DNA of 64,000 nt from Francisella sp. LA112445 (GTDB taxonomy: Bacteria; Pseudomonadota; Gammaproteobacteria; Francisellales; Francisellaceae). The stretch covers positions 1,922,001 to 1,986,000 of the forward strand of contig NZ_CP041030.1 of assembly GCF_012224145.1 (NCBI RefSeq), read 5' to 3'. This document shows, piece by piece, positions 9,410 to 19,322 of the stretch (positions are counted from its first letter, which is position 1; every line of letters begins with the position of its first letter). Position numbers and translations under genes: made by a program. The notes below the pieces were generated by a model. It was given only the letters and a program-made list of their open reading frames with translations. It was not told the origin of the DNA and made no database searches.

Positions 9410-9937
9410 TTAAAATTTTAATAATGCAGATACATTATAACCTTCTAGAGCCTCTCTGCCACCTAAACCATCAAGTTCCATGACAAAAATAAGAGATGCG
9501 ACCTCAGCTTGTGTTTTTTCTATAAGTTTAGTTGTTGCTTTTGCAGTCCCTCCAGTAGCTAATAAATCATCGACAACTAGAACTTTATCTTTTGCTGTAA
9601 ATGCATCTTTATGTACTTCTAGGCTATCACTGCCATACTCTAAATCATAACTTATTTTATAAGTTTCTCTAGGAAGCTTACCAGGTTTTCTCACAGGAAC
9701 AAATCCTAAGCCTAAAACTTCGGCTAATGCTACTCCAAAGATAAACCCTCTACTTTCTGTTCCTGCTATCACTGTTGGCTTAATTTCATTTTTTTTCAAC
9801 TCTTCAGCCATAGCTTGAGCCGTAGCTTTCAAACCATTAGGGTCTGCTAGTAGAGGAGTAATATCTCTAAACATAATACCTGGCTTAGGAAAATCAGGCA
9901 CAGCAACAATCTTATCTCTTATAAAATCTAAACTCAT
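9410..9937 (-). CDS. apt: Adenine phosphoribosyltransferase
   Basis: Salvages adenine to AMP using PRPP. The 175-residue size is normal. The PRPP-binding motif is seen as VLVVDDLLATGGTA, and the purine-binding region as PDFPKPGIMFRDITPLL near the N-terminus, with GTESRGFIFG in between. The gene is 40 nt after sucB and 12 nt before glmM on the same strand, so it may be transcribed with the TCA genes or from its own promoter. Confidence 0.96.
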   Translation of the reverse strand: MSLDFIRDKIVAVPDFPKPGIMFRDITPLLADPNGLKATAQAMAEELKKNEIKPTVIAGTESRGFIFGVALAEVLGLGFVPVRKPGKLPRETYKISYDLEYGSDSLEVHKDAFTAKDKVLVVDDLLATGGTAKATTKLIEKTQAEVASLIFVMELDGLGGREALEGYNVSALLKF

Positions 9938-9977
9938 GGAAAAATACCTTTTAGAAAAAAAATTAAAAAATGAAAAA

Positions 9978-11462
9978 TTATACTTGAAGAAGAATTCTAT
10001 TTGGATCTTCTAATAATTCTTTGATCATTTTCAAGAATCTTACAGAAGTACCGCCATCAATAATTCTGTGATCATAAGATAATGCTAAATACATGATTGG
10101 ACGGATTTTGATTTCGCCATTTACAACCATAGGACGCTCAACAATATTGTGCATACCTAAGATAGCACTTTGTGGAGAGTTTATGATAGGAGTAGATAGC
10201 ATAGAACCATATGTACCACCATTTGTAATAGTAAATGTACCACCTTGCATATCTTCTAAGCCTAATTTACCATCACGACCTTTGATAGCTTTGTCAAGTA
10301 CATCTGCTTCTAGCTCAGCTAAAGATTTAGTATCTGTATCTCTTAGAACAGGAACTACTAAGCCTCTATCTGTACCAACCGCTATACCAATATCAAAGTA
10401 GTTATGATAAACAATTTCATCGCCATCAATAGAAGCATTAACATCAGGGAACTTCTTAAGAGCTTCTGTTGCAGCTTTGATGAAGAAAGACATAAAGCCA
10501 AGCTTAGTGTCATGTTCTTTAACAAACATATCTTTATATTTCTTTCTAAGCTCCATAACTGCTGTCATATCTACTTCATTGAAAGTAGTTAAGATAGCAT
10601 TTGTATGCTGTACTTGTACTAATCTATTTGCGATAGTTTGACGTAGACGAGTCATCTTAACTCGTTTTTCAAATCTAGGACCTTGCTGTGCAACTGGAGC
10701 TGATTGTCCAGCACTACTTGGAGCTGTTGCAGCTTTTTTAACATCATCAGATGTAATACGTCCTTTCTTACCTGTGCCTTGTATATTTGCAGCCGAGTCT
10801 AAACCACTAGCATTAAATGCTTTGCGTGCAGAAGGTACTAGGTGTGGATCATTATCACTTGAAGCTGATGCTTGCTGTTCACTAGATTCAGCTGCTTTAG
10901 ATGGAGCTGCTACAGTACCTTCAGCGATCTTAGCGATCAATTCTGCCGAAAGAACAGTTTCACCCGCTGGCTTTAATATTTTCACTAATGTTCCATTTGA
11001 TGTCGCTGGAACTTCTAATACAACTTTATCTGTTTCTATTTCTGCTATGATATCACCTTCTGAAACAGCATCACCTTCGTTTTTGTGCCACTCCGAAATT
11101 GTACCATCTGCTACAGATTCAGGGAAAACAGGAGCTTTAACATCTATCTCAGCACCTGTTGAAGTTTGTTGTTGCGGTGCTTCTGCTTGAGAGGCACTTT
11201 CTTTCGAGCTTTCTTGTGATGCAGAAGCATTTGTATCGATATTAGCTAAAGCTTCTTCAGAAAGAACGATATCACCTTCGTTTTTCTTAATATCTTTTAA
11301 GACACCGCTAGCAGTTGCCGGAACTTCTAATACGACTTTGTCTGTTTCTATTTCTGCTAAAATATCACCTTCTTCTACAAAGTCACCTTCCTTTTTATTC
11401 CACTGAGCTAATGTGCCATCTGCTACAGACTCAGGAAACATAGGTACTTTTAATTCAATCAT
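9978..11462 (-). CDS. sucB: 2-oxoglutarate dehydrogenase E2 (dihydrolipoyl succinyltransferase), two lipoyl domains
   Basis: Core acyltransferase of the 2-oxoglutarate dehydrogenase complex, passing succinyl groups from E1 to CoA. At 494 residues it is longer than the usual ~400 because it has two tandem lipoyl domains, at about residues 1-75 and 105-180. Each carries the [13 protein letters not shown] lipoylation motif with its modified lysine. A Ser/Ala/Gln-rich linker follows each. The E3/E1-binding segment (VPSARKAF... about 205-245) and the catalytic domain with YDHRIIDGG near the C-terminus come next. It begins 25 nt after sucA. The E3 gene (lpd) is not in this window. Confidence 0.96.
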   Translation of the reverse strand: MIELKVPMFPESVADGTLAQWNKKEGDFVEEGDILAEIETDKVVLEVPATASGVLKDIKKNEGDIVLSEEALANIDTNASASQESSKESASQAEAPQQQTSTGAEIDVKAPVFPESVADGTISEWHKNEGDAVSEGDIIAEIETDKVVLEVPATSNGTLVKILKPAGETVLSAELIAKIAEGTVAAPSKAAESSEQQASASSDNDPHLVPSARKAFNASGLDSAANIQGTGKKGRITSDDVKKAATAPSSAGQSAPVAQQGPRFEKRVKMTRLRQTIANRLVQVQHTNAILTTFNEVDMTAVMELRKKYKDMFVKEHDTKLGFMSFFIKAATEALKKFPDVNASIDGDEIVYHNYFDIGIAVGTDRGLVVPVLRDTDTKSLAELEADVLDKAIKGRDGKLGLEDMQGGTFTITNGGTYGSMLSTPIINSPQSAILGMHNIVERPMVVNGEIKIRPIMYLALSYDHRIIDGGTSVRFLKMIKELLEDPNRILLQV

Positions 11463-11487
11463 TTCTTACTCCTAGTAATAATTTATT

Positions 11488-14289
11488 TTATATTTCTAAA
11501 GCTCTATTTATAATCTCTTCTTGCTGTTTAACGTAAAGAGCATGATAACCAACTGCTGGAGTAGAAGACCTTTCTCTAGCAACACACAGTAATTCTTGAT
11601 TTTTGCCAACAAGCCTTTCAATAAAGTGTCTGATGTTATACCAAGCTCCTTTATTTTGTGGCTCTTCTTGTAACCAAACAATTTTCTCAGCATTTTTATA
11701 TTTAGCAAAAATCTCAGCCACTTCCTCTCTAGGGAAAGGATATAGCTCTTCTAATCTTACTACAGCAATATCTTCATGTGCATCTTGCTTCTTACTCATA
11801 AGATCATAATACACTTTTCCATTACATAGTATTAATTTTTTGACCTTATCTGCCTTAGCACTTGCATCATCAATTACTGGCTCAAACTTTCCTGTAGCTA
11901 ACTCATCTAGAGATGAAACTGCCATAGGATTTCTTAGTAAACTCTTCGGTGTCATCACTATTAGAGGCTTTCTTAAAGGTCTAATTACTTGACGTCTTAA
12001 AAGATGATATATTTGAGCTGGAGTAGTAGGTGTACAAACCTGCATATTATTATTAGCACATGAGCTTAAAAATCTCTCTAATCTTGCAGATGAATGCTCC
12101 GCCCCAGCACCCTCTTGGCCATGAGGTAAGAATAATGTTAATCCCGATAAGATTCCCCACTTCTCTTCTGCTGCAACAAGGAACTGATCTATCACAACCT
12201 GAGCCGTATTTACAAAGTCACCAAATTGCGCTTCCCAAATTACTAAAGAATCCGGACTATAACAGCTATAACCATACTCAAAACCCAAAACACCATATTC
12301 TGAAAGAGTTGAATCTATAACATCAAACCTAGCTTTCTCATTGATATGCTCTAATGGGATATACTCTCTTAATGGTGATTTAGTATCCATATTTTTAACT
12401 ACAGCATGACGATGAGAGAAAGTTCCTCTACCACTATCCTCACCAGAGATTCTCACTGGATATCCCTGATCAAGTATTGTTGCATACGCTAAACTCTCGG
12501 CAAAGCCCCAATTCAAAGGTAGCTCTTCATTAGCCATCTTAACTCTATCTGTAATAGCTTTTTTAACTTGCATTTGAGCTTTGATCTCATCTGGAACTGT
12601 ACTCATTTTTAATGCAAGCTCTTTAAGAGTCTCTTTAGATATTGGTTTATAGTCATACTTAGTCTCTTGCTTACCTATGTATGGCACCCAATCACAAACC
12701 TTTAGCTTATCTTTAACTGTGCTTCTATCAAGAATATCAACTGTAACTCTACCTTCATCTAGCTTACTACGATATCCTGAATTTAGTCTAGAAATAAAGT
12801 CATTATCTACAGTACCTTCTTTTACTAGCTTTTCACTGTATTGTTTTAAAGTAGTAGGAAGTTTCTTAACTACCTCGTACATTTCTGGCTGAGTTCCTGA
12901 AGGTTCATCTGTTTCATTATGACCGTTTCTACGATAACAAACTAGATCAATAACAACATCCTTATTGAACTTCATACGATATTCTAGTGCAATATCGGCA
13001 ACTCTAACAACAGCCTCTGGATCATCTCCATTAACATGGAAAATAGGAGCATCTACCATTTTAGCGATATCTGTTGAGTAGTTACTACTTCTATTAACAC
13101 CAAATTTACTGCTTGTTGTGAAACCTATTTGGTTATTTACAACTAGATGTACAGTACCACCTGTTCCATATGCTTCTGTCAATGAAAAACCAAATGTTTC
13201 CATTACAATACCTTGTCCACAAAAAGCAGAATCGCCATGGATCAATATAGGTAAAACCTTGTTATGCACATTTCCTTCAAGTTTATCTTGAATAGCCTTA
13301 GCTGCACCTTCAACAACAGGATCAACAACCTCAAGATGAGATGGGTTAAACGCTAAAGCAATCTTTGCCTCCTTACCATCTATACTTCTATAGTTAGAGT
13401 AGCCCATGTGATACTTCACATCACCTGATAAACTTTTCTCACTTCGCTTACCTTCAAACTCTTCAAACAATTCTTTAGGATTTTTCCCTAGAATGTTTAC
13501 AAGTACGTTTAAACGACCTCTATGCGCCATACCTAGTTGCACAAAACGTGTTTCATGTTTAGCAACTGATTTTTCTATAATATGTTGCAGTGATGGAATA
13601 AGAGATTCACCACCTTCTAAACCAAATCTTTTCTGCCCAACATATCTAAGAGCAAGATACTTCTCTAGACCTTCAGCTGCAACCAACTGTTGTAAGATCC
13701 ATTTTTTTTCATCACTATTTGCAGGAGATGAGTTTTCTATTTTATCTTGCAACCAAAGCTTTTCTTCTTTATTACCAATATATCTATACTCATAGCCAAC
13801 ATTTGACTCATAAATAGCTTTAGCTTTTTCAATCACCTGTTTTAAAGGCATTGACTTATTATTAGTAAAATCTCCTAGATTCACTTGCTCTGATAAATCA
13901 CTATCAGACAAACCATGAGCAGACAATTCAAGTCCAGAATCTCTATCAAACTTTGTAAGACCTAAAGGGTCAATATTTGCTGACTTATAGCCATGTGAAC
14001 GATATGATTTAATTAAAGATTTTGCTTTTAAAGTTATATCATTCTCACCAACGACAATCGTACTGCCTGTTTTATGCTTAGCTAAGTTTTTAAACTCATC
14101 AACTAAATCTCTATGAACAGTATCTGTTGCTGTAGCTACAGAATCAAAAAAGGACAACCACTTAGGATCTATCCCTTCATGGTTGCCCGAAATGTAATCA
14201 TCATATATTGATTCAAGATATTCTAGATTACCACCAAAGAACTGTGTGGTATCTAGCCATTGACTAAATTCTGATTGTTTTTTTTCCAT
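11488..14289 (-). CDS. sucA: 2-oxoglutarate dehydrogenase E1
   Basis: Thiamine-diphosphate-dependent decarboxylase of 2-oxoglutarate in the TCA cycle. The 933 residues match the family. Visible landmarks are the QMGMAHRGRLNVL-like segment (here LGMAHRGRLN), HGDSAFCGQGIV, NNQIGFTT, the ThDP-binding GDDPEAV and NGHNETDEPSGTQP segments, SGEDSGRGTFSHRH, and the C-terminal LPHGQEGAGAEHSSARLERFL. It lies 29 nt after sdhB and 25 nt before sucB, continuing the sdh-suc order common in Gammaproteobacteria. Confidence 0.98.
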   Translation of the reverse strand: MEKKQSEFSQWLDTTQFFGGNLEYLESIYDDYISGNHEGIDPKWLSFFDSVATATDTVHRDLVDEFKNLAKHKTGSTIVVGENDITLKAKSLIKSYRSHGYKSANIDPLGLTKFDRDSGLELSAHGLSDSDLSEQVNLGDFTNNKSMPLKQVIEKAKAIYESNVGYEYRYIGNKEEKLWLQDKIENSSPANSDEKKWILQQLVAAEGLEKYLALRYVGQKRFGLEGGESLIPSLQHIIEKSVAKHETRFVQLGMAHRGRLNVLVNILGKNPKELFEEFEGKRSEKSLSGDVKYHMGYSNYRSIDGKEAKIALAFNPSHLEVVDPVVEGAAKAIQDKLEGNVHNKVLPILIHGDSAFCGQGIVMETFGFSLTEAYGTGGTVHLVVNNQIGFTTSSKFGVNRSSNYSTDIAKMVDAPIFHVNGDDPEAVVRVADIALEYRMKFNKDVVIDLVCYRRNGHNETDEPSGTQPEMYEVVKKLPTTLKQYSEKLVKEGTVDNDFISRLNSGYRSKLDEGRVTVDILDRSTVKDKLKVCDWVPYIGKQETKYDYKPISKETLKELALKMSTVPDEIKAQMQVKKAITDRVKMANEELPLNWGFAESLAYATILDQGYPVRISGEDSGRGTFSHRHAVVKNMDTKSPLREYIPLEHINEKARFDVIDSTLSEYGVLGFEYGYSCYSPDSLVIWEAQFGDFVNTAQVVIDQFLVAAEEKWGILSGLTLFLPHGQEGAGAEHSSARLERFLSSCANNNMQVCTPTTPAQIYHLLRRQVIRPLRKPLIVMTPKSLLRNPMAVSSLDELATGKFEPVIDDASAKADKVKKLILCNGKVYYDLMSKKQDAHEDIAVVRLEELYPFPREEVAEIFAKYKNAEKIVWLQEEPQNKGAWYNIRHFIERLVGKNQELLCVARERSSTPAVGYHALYVKQQEEIINRALEI

Positions 14290-14318
14290 ATAAATACCTA
14301 AATACAGGTTTTAATTTT

Positions 14319-15020
14319 TTACACATTCTTTTTTAATAATGCAGATCTTATTTTACCAATAGCTTCTGTTGGGTTTAAACCTTTTGGACAAACTGAAACG
14401 CAGTTCATAATAGTTCTACATCTAAATAGACTAAACGGATCTTTTAAATCTTCAAGTCTTTCTTCAGTAGCTGTATCTCTTGAGTCTGCAATAAATCTAT
14501 AAGCCTGTAATAATCCAGATGGCCCTATGAACTTATCTGGATTCCACCAGAAAGATGGACAAGATGTAGTACAACAAGCACATAAAATACACTCATATAA
14601 ACCATCTAGCTTAGCTCTATCTTCAGGAGATTGTAATCTTTCCTTAACAGGTGGCTCATCATTGTTTATTAGATAAGGCTTAACTTTTTCATAGTTCTTA
14701 TAGAACTGCTTCATATCAACTATTAAGTCTCTAACAACCGGTAGACCAGGTAGTGGATTTACTTTGATAGGCTGTCTTAACTCACCAATAGAAGTAATAC
14801 ACGCTAAACGGTTTTTACCGTTGATGTTCATACCATCAGAACCACAAACACCTTCACGACAAGATCTTCTCATTGCTAGAGTAGGATCCTGCTCTTTGAT
14901 TAACTCAAGAGCTGTTAAAACTTTAACACCTTCATTTTCTACTGAAACAGTATACTCATCATAATAAGGTTTTTTGTCAACTTCTGGATTATATCTATAA
15001 ATTTTAAATCTTACGTCCAT
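14319..15020 (-). CDS. sdhB: Succinate dehydrogenase iron-sulfur subunit
   Basis: Carries electrons from the SdhA flavin to quinone through three clusters. The [2Fe-2S] ligands are in SCREGVCGSDG (Cys54, Cys59) with Cys74 in RLAC. The [4Fe-4S] motif is CILCACCTTSCP and the [3Fe-4S] motif is in CRTIMNCVSVCPKGLNP. The 233-residue length is typical. It begins 18 nt after sdhA and precedes sucA. Confidence 0.97.
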   Translation of the reverse strand: MDVRFKIYRYNPEVDKKPYYDEYTVSVENEGVKVLTALELIKEQDPTLAMRRSCREGVCGSDGMNINGKNRLACITSIGELRQPIKVNPLPGLPVVRDLIVDMKQFYKNYEKVKPYLINNDEPPVKERLQSPEDRAKLDGLYECILCACCTTSCPSFWWNPDKFIGPSGLLQAYRFIADSRDTATEERLEDLKDPFSLFRCRTIMNCVSVCPKGLNPTEAIGKIRSALLKKNV

Positions 15021-15038
15021 TATATTAAATCCTTGTAA

Positions 15039-16832
15039 TTAGTACTTACGTTCTGCTGGTTGGAAAGCTTTAACTTTAGTTGGAGACATATTCACACCAC
15101 GTGAAGATGTTTTATCACCATCTAAGAAGTATAGCGTATGCTTCATCCAATTCTCATCATCTCTATCAGGGTAGTCTACTCTTGAGTGCGCACCTCTTGA
15201 CTCTGTTCTTTCTAGAGCAAGTTTTGCTGTAGCTACTGCTGTTAACATTAAGTTATCAAGCTCTAGCGCTTCGATTCTCATCATATTAAATACTCTAGAA
15301 TTATCTTCTAAAACAGCATTTTCTAATCTATCTCTTAGGGCATATAGCTTATCTAACCCTTCTTTCATTGTACTTTCTTGTCTAAATACTGAGAAGTACT
15401 GTTGCATTACTTGCTGAAGTTCTTTTCTAAGCTCAGAAATTTTTTCTTTACAACCTCTTTCTTCAGAAGAATCCCACTTCTTAATTCTAGCTGTTGCTTT
15501 TTCGATATTTTCTTGAGAAGCCTCTTTAATAGCCATACCTTCTTTTAAGCTTTGCTCAGCATGCATACCAGCAGCTCTACCAAACACAACCAAATCAAGT
15601 AAAGAGTTACTACCTAATCTATTAGCACCATGAACAGATACAGAAGCACATTCACCAACTGCATACAATCCACCAATAATTTTATCTTTACCATTCTCTT
15701 GCGTGATAACTTGACCATGTTTATTAGTAGGAATACCACCCATTTGATAGTGACACGTTGGCACAACAGGGATTGGTTTCTCAACAGGGTCAACACCTGC
15801 AAATGTCCTAGCAAGCTCTCTAACTGTAGGTAATCTTTCATCAATCACATCTTCACCAAGATGTGTCAAATCTAACCACACACAGTTTGAACCACTGAAC
15901 GTATCACCACGACCTTCCATAATCTCTTGTTGCGAAGCTCTTGATACAACATCACGACAAGCAAGATCTTTTGCATTAGGAGCATAACGCTCCATAAATC
16001 TTTCACCATCTTTGTTACGTAGGATACCACCTTCACCACGGCAACCTTCTGTAACTAAAACACCAGCACCAGCAATACCTGTAGGATGGAACTGCCAAAA
16101 CTCCATATCTTGAAGAGGAATACCAGCTCTTAAAGCCAGTCCCATACCATCACCAGTATTGATATAAGCATTTGTACTAGACTCATATATACGTCCAGCA
16201 CCACCTGTTGCCAATATAGTTAGTTTTGACTTTAAGAACACTGTCTCACCAGTTTCGATACATAAAGCAATAACTCCTGATACACTACCATCATCCGCTT
16301 TGACTAAGTCAACAGCAAACCACTCAGTGTAAAAGTTAGTCTTATGTGCTAAGTTACCTTGATAAAGTGTATGTAGTAACGCATGTCCTGTTCTATCAGA
16401 AGCAGCACACGTTCTTTTCGCTTGATTTGCAGGATCAAAGTTTCTTGACATCCCACCAAAAGCACGTTGATATATCTTACCATCTTCTAAACGTGAAAAA
16501 GGCATCCCCATATGCTCTAATTCAATAATAGACTGTGGTGCATGTTCACACATATACTCAATAGCATCTTGGTCACCAATATAGTCAGACCCTTTCACCG
16601 TATCATACATATGCCACTTCCAATCATCAGAAGGAAGATCATCATCAAATTTAATATTCCCTAAAGCCGCTGCAATACCACCTTGAGCTGCAACAGTATG
16701 CGATCTTGTAGGAAAAACTTTAGAAACAACAGCAGTTTTAAACCCAGACTGGGATAACTGAAATGCTGCTCTTAGGCCTGCTCCACCAGCACCAATAACA
16801 ATAGCATCAAATTCTTGTGTAGCTATACTCAT
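15039..16832 (-). CDS. sdhA: Succinate dehydrogenase flavoprotein subunit
   Basis: Oxidises succinate to fumarate with covalently bound FAD at the cytoplasmic face of complex II. The 597-residue protein shows the dinucleotide-binding [10 protein letters not shown] near the N-terminus and the SHTVAAQGG segment with the FAD-linked histidine at His45. Further on are the HPTGIAG active-site segment and [14 protein letters not shown]. It follows sdhD by 12 nt. Confidence 0.98.
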   Translation of the reverse strand: MSIATQEFDAIVIGAGGAGLRAAFQLSQSGFKTAVVSKVFPTRSHTVAAQGGIAAALGNIKFDDDLPSDDWKWHMYDTVKGSDYIGDQDAIEYMCEHAPQSIIELEHMGMPFSRLEDGKIYQRAFGGMSRNFDPANQAKRTCAASDRTGHALLHTLYQGNLAHKTNFYTEWFAVDLVKADDGSVSGVIALCIETGETVFLKSKLTILATGGAGRIYESSTNAYINTGDGMGLALRAGIPLQDMEFWQFHPTGIAGAGVLVTEGCRGEGGILRNKDGERFMERYAPNAKDLACRDVVSRASQQEIMEGRGDTFSGSNCVWLDLTHLGEDVIDERLPTVRELARTFAGVDPVEKPIPVVPTCHYQMGGIPTNKHGQVITQENGKDKIIGGLYAVGECASVSVHGANRLGSNSLLDLVVFGRAAGMHAEQSLKEGMAIKEASQENIEKATARIKKWDSSEERGCKEKISELRKELQQVMQQYFSVFRQESTMKEGLDKLYALRDRLENAVLEDNSRVFNMMRIEALELDNLMLTAVATAKLALERTESRGAHSRVDYPDRDDENWMKHTLYFLDGDKTSSRGVNMSPTKVKAFQPAERKY

Positions 16833-16844
16833 AAAAACAACCTC

Positions 16845-17198
16845 TTAATAGAAAAATAAAATTGTAAATAACCAAAAAAAGCAGAATACATAAACCAAAA
16901 CAAAACTCAGCATTACAAGAGCAGAGGCCCATGCACACTTAATGTAGTCACCACAAATAATCCATATACCTACCCACGCATGGAAAAACATTGCTAAGTA
17001 AGCGATAAGTGTAGCGATTCTAAAGAATATCCCATCAGTAAAAAGGCCTCTCCAACTATCATAGTTTAAGCTACCAGAATGAGATAAACATAATGCTTCA
17101 ATTAAGAGATATGCAAAGTAAACAGCAATAATTACAGCCGTAACTCGTTGGACAAAAAAGTCCTTAATACCAGAAGAAGTCAATGAAATTACAGCCAT
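16845..17198 (-). CDS. sdhD: Succinate dehydrogenase membrane anchor subunit D
   Basis: About 117 residues with three membrane segments, helping to bind heme b and quinone in complex II. The GIKDFFVQRVTA segment matches the conserved start of SdhD proteins. An upstream in-frame TTG at 17213 would extend it, but the ATG at 17198 has a GGGGG sequence 8 nt upstream and gives the normal N-terminus (MAVISLTSSG). With that start the gene overlaps the end of sdhC by 10 nt. Confidence 0.9.
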   Translation of the reverse strand: MAVISLTSSGIKDFFVQRVTAVIIAVYFAYLLIEALCLSHSGSLNYDSWRGLFTDGIFFRIATLIAYLAMFFHAWVGIWIICGDYIKCAWASALVMLSFVLVYVFCFFWLFTILFFY

Positions 17199-17569
17199 AA
17201 GTAGCACCCCCAAAGAATAGCTGATAAAACACCTAAAACGATTACAATTAAAGATGTGATTTTAGCAACAGTCATACTCTCACCAAAGCCCATATCCATA
17301 ATCATATGTCTGATCCCAGCATATACATGATAAGTTATTGCAGATAAGAACAACCAAAAAAATATACTAACCCAACTTTTTGTTAATACAGCTACAGTGT
17401 TCTCGTAACCAGTAGGCCCTGCAAGGGAATAATTCATTCCCACAACCACCAAAGGTATAGCAATAAGCAGAATCACCCCTGATATACGATGTAAGATAGA
17501 ACTTATCGCAGTAACAGGGAATTTGTACGATTTTATTGACATTAAGTCAATGTTGGTAATTTTTTTCAC
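17189..17569 (-). CDS. sdhC: Succinate dehydrogenase cytochrome b556 subunit C
   Basis: A 126-residue membrane anchor with three helices. The SILHRISG motif and the heme-ligand region HVYAGIRHMIMD are the SdhC signatures. It is the first gene of the sdhCDAB-sucAB run and is divergent from gltA across 405 bp, where both promoters must lie. Confidence 0.95.
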   Translation of the reverse strand: MKKITNIDLMSIKSYKFPVTAISSILHRISGVILLIAIPLVVVGMNYSLAGPTGYENTVAVLTKSWVSIFFWLFLSAITYHVYAGIRHMIMDMGFGESMTVAKITSLIVIVLGVLSAILWGCYLWL

Positions 17570-17974
17570 GCTCGACGTCCCTCCGAAGCAATTTTTATAT
17601 ATAAATAAACTAGACTCAAACTAATGATTATACAACATTCTAATAATATATTTTTGTAGAATCAAATTCAAACTTTTAAGTAAAGTTTTAGTCTTATTTT
17701 CAGTTGCTATCAAAAATAGCAAAACTATTCAATACAAAGTTATAGCAGAGAATGTAATTTTACTAACAAAGATGTACAATTTTATTAACAATAGCTTTTA
17801 TTTGCAAAAGATATTTGCAAATAGGCAATCTTTAGCTTATTATTCCCCTGTGGCGATACCGAATTAGTATTATTCACTTTAACAACTGGTGTCTTTTTAT
17901 TGCAATTTCTATATTGTAAAACCACATTTATATGATTTTTTCATTAACTCTTTTTTACGTGGAGGCCAATTTTA
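17570..17974. other. 405-bp divergent regulatory region between sdhC and gltA
   Basis: No ORF is supported. The region must contain the sdh-suc promoter (leftward) and the gltA promoter (rightward). It holds a perfect 7-bp inverted repeat, TTGCTAT/ATAGCAA (17704-17722, 5-nt loop). It also holds two copies of the palindrome TTTGCAAA at 17801-17808 and 17814-17821, 13 bp apart. A GGAGG Shine-Dalgarno for gltA lies at 17961-17965. The repeats could be binding sites for a TCA regulator, but no known operator was recognised. Confidence 0.55.
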
Positions 17975-19234
17975 ATGAGCAAATACGCAACGCTTAAATA
18001 TGAAGCAAAAAATATCGAAATAGAATTACCAGTGCACTCTCCTAGTCTGGGGAATGATTGTATAGATGTTTCATCACTAGTAAAACACGGAATTTTCACT
18101 TATGACCCTGGATTTATGTCAACAGCTGCTTGTGAATCAAAGATAACATATATCGATGGAGGCAAAGGTGTTCTTCTTCATAGAGGCTATCCTATAGAAG
18201 AGTGGACAGAAAAATCTAACTACAGAACTCTTTGCTACGCTCTAATATATGGCAAACTACCATCTGATGAGCAAAGAGAAAGCTTCAGAAAAGAAATTAT
18301 TTCTAAAATGACAGTATGTGAGCATGTTAAAGCTGCAATATCTGCTTTACCAAAACACACTCACCCAATGTCTGGATTAATTGCTGGTGTTAATGTTTTA
18401 GCGGCAGAATATATCCAAAATGGCAAAAAAGAGGCTCAAGATGAAGTTGCTAAAAACATTGTGGCAAAAATTGCTACAATCGCAGCTATGGCTTATAGAC
18501 ATAATCAAGGCAAAAAACTACTTGATCCTAAACCAGAATACGGATATGCAGAGAACTTCATCTACATGATGTTTGCTGATGATGAAAACTACAAGCCAGA
18601 TGAACTACATGTAAAAGCAATGGATACAATCTTTATGCTTCATGCAGATCATGAGCAAAATGCTTCAACTTCTACTGTGAGATTATCAGGTTCAACAGGA
18701 ACATCTCCATATGCTGCTATTATCGCAGGTATAACAGCCCTATGGGGACCTGCTCACGGCGGCGCTAATGAAGCAGTTCTTAAAATGCTATCTAGAATAG
18801 GTAGCATTGACAATATAGACACATATATTGCGAAAGCTAAAGATAAAGATGATCCATTTAGACTAATGGGCTTTGGTCATAGAGTATATAAAAACACAGA
18901 CCCAAGAGCTACAGCTATGAAGAAGAACTGTGAGGAAATATTAGCTAAGCTTGGTAATAGTGATAACCCTCTTTTAACAATTGCTAAAAGACTTGAAGAA
19001 ATCGCATTACAAGACGAGTTCTTTATTGAAAGAAAACTTTTCCCTAATGTAGATTTCTATTCAGGTATTATCTTAAAAGCAATGGGCATCCCTGAAGATA
19101 TGTTCACAGCGATATTCGCTCTTGCTAGAACTTCTGGATGGATATCTCAATGGATTGAAATGGTTAATGACCCAGCACAGAAAATTGGCCGTCCTAGACA
19201 ACTTTATACTGGTGAAACTAGTAGAGACCTCTAA
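17975..19234 (+). CDS. gltA: Type II citrate synthase
   Basis: Condenses oxaloacetate and acetyl-CoA to citrate, the entry step of the TCA cycle. The 419-residue length and N-terminal extension are those of the hexameric, NADH-sensitive type. Active-site segments seen are LHADHEQNASTSTVR, WGPAHGGANEAVL and MGFGHRVYKNTDPRA with the catalytic histidines, and FPNVDFYSG with the catalytic aspartate. The start has a GGAGG Shine-Dalgarno 9 nt upstream. It is divergent from the sdh-suc operon. Confidence 0.98.
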   Translation: MSKYATLKYEAKNIEIELPVHSPSLGNDCIDVSSLVKHGIFTYDPGFMSTAACESKITYIDGGKGVLLHRGYPIEEWTEKSNYRTLCYALIYGKLPSDEQRESFRKEIISKMTVCEHVKAAISALPKHTHPMSGLIAGVNVLAAEYIQNGKKEAQDEVAKNIVAKIATIAAMAYRHNQGKKLLDPKPEYGYAENFIYMMFADDENYKPDELHVKAMDTIFMLHADHEQNASTSTVRLSGSTGTSPYAAIIAGITALWGPAHGGANEAVLKMLSRIGSIDNIDTYIAKAKDKDDPFRLMGFGHRVYKNTDPRATAMKKNCEEILAKLGNSDNPLLTIAKRLEEIALQDEFFIERKLFPNVDFYSGIILKAMGIPEDMFTAIFALARTSGWISQWIEMVNDPAQKIGRPRQLYTGETSRDL

Positions 19235-19322
19235 TAATTTCTATTATCAATCAATCTATTTACTTTTTCTTTAATTTAAATTAGTCTTTTATTAGTTTAC
19301 CTATAAACTCGTATGAATCTAA

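Noticed and set aside
10774-11190. 138-residue plus-strand ORF opposite sucB
   Set aside because: It mirrors the repetitive Ala/Ser/Gln linkers and lipoyl domains of sucB; low-complexity antisense frame.
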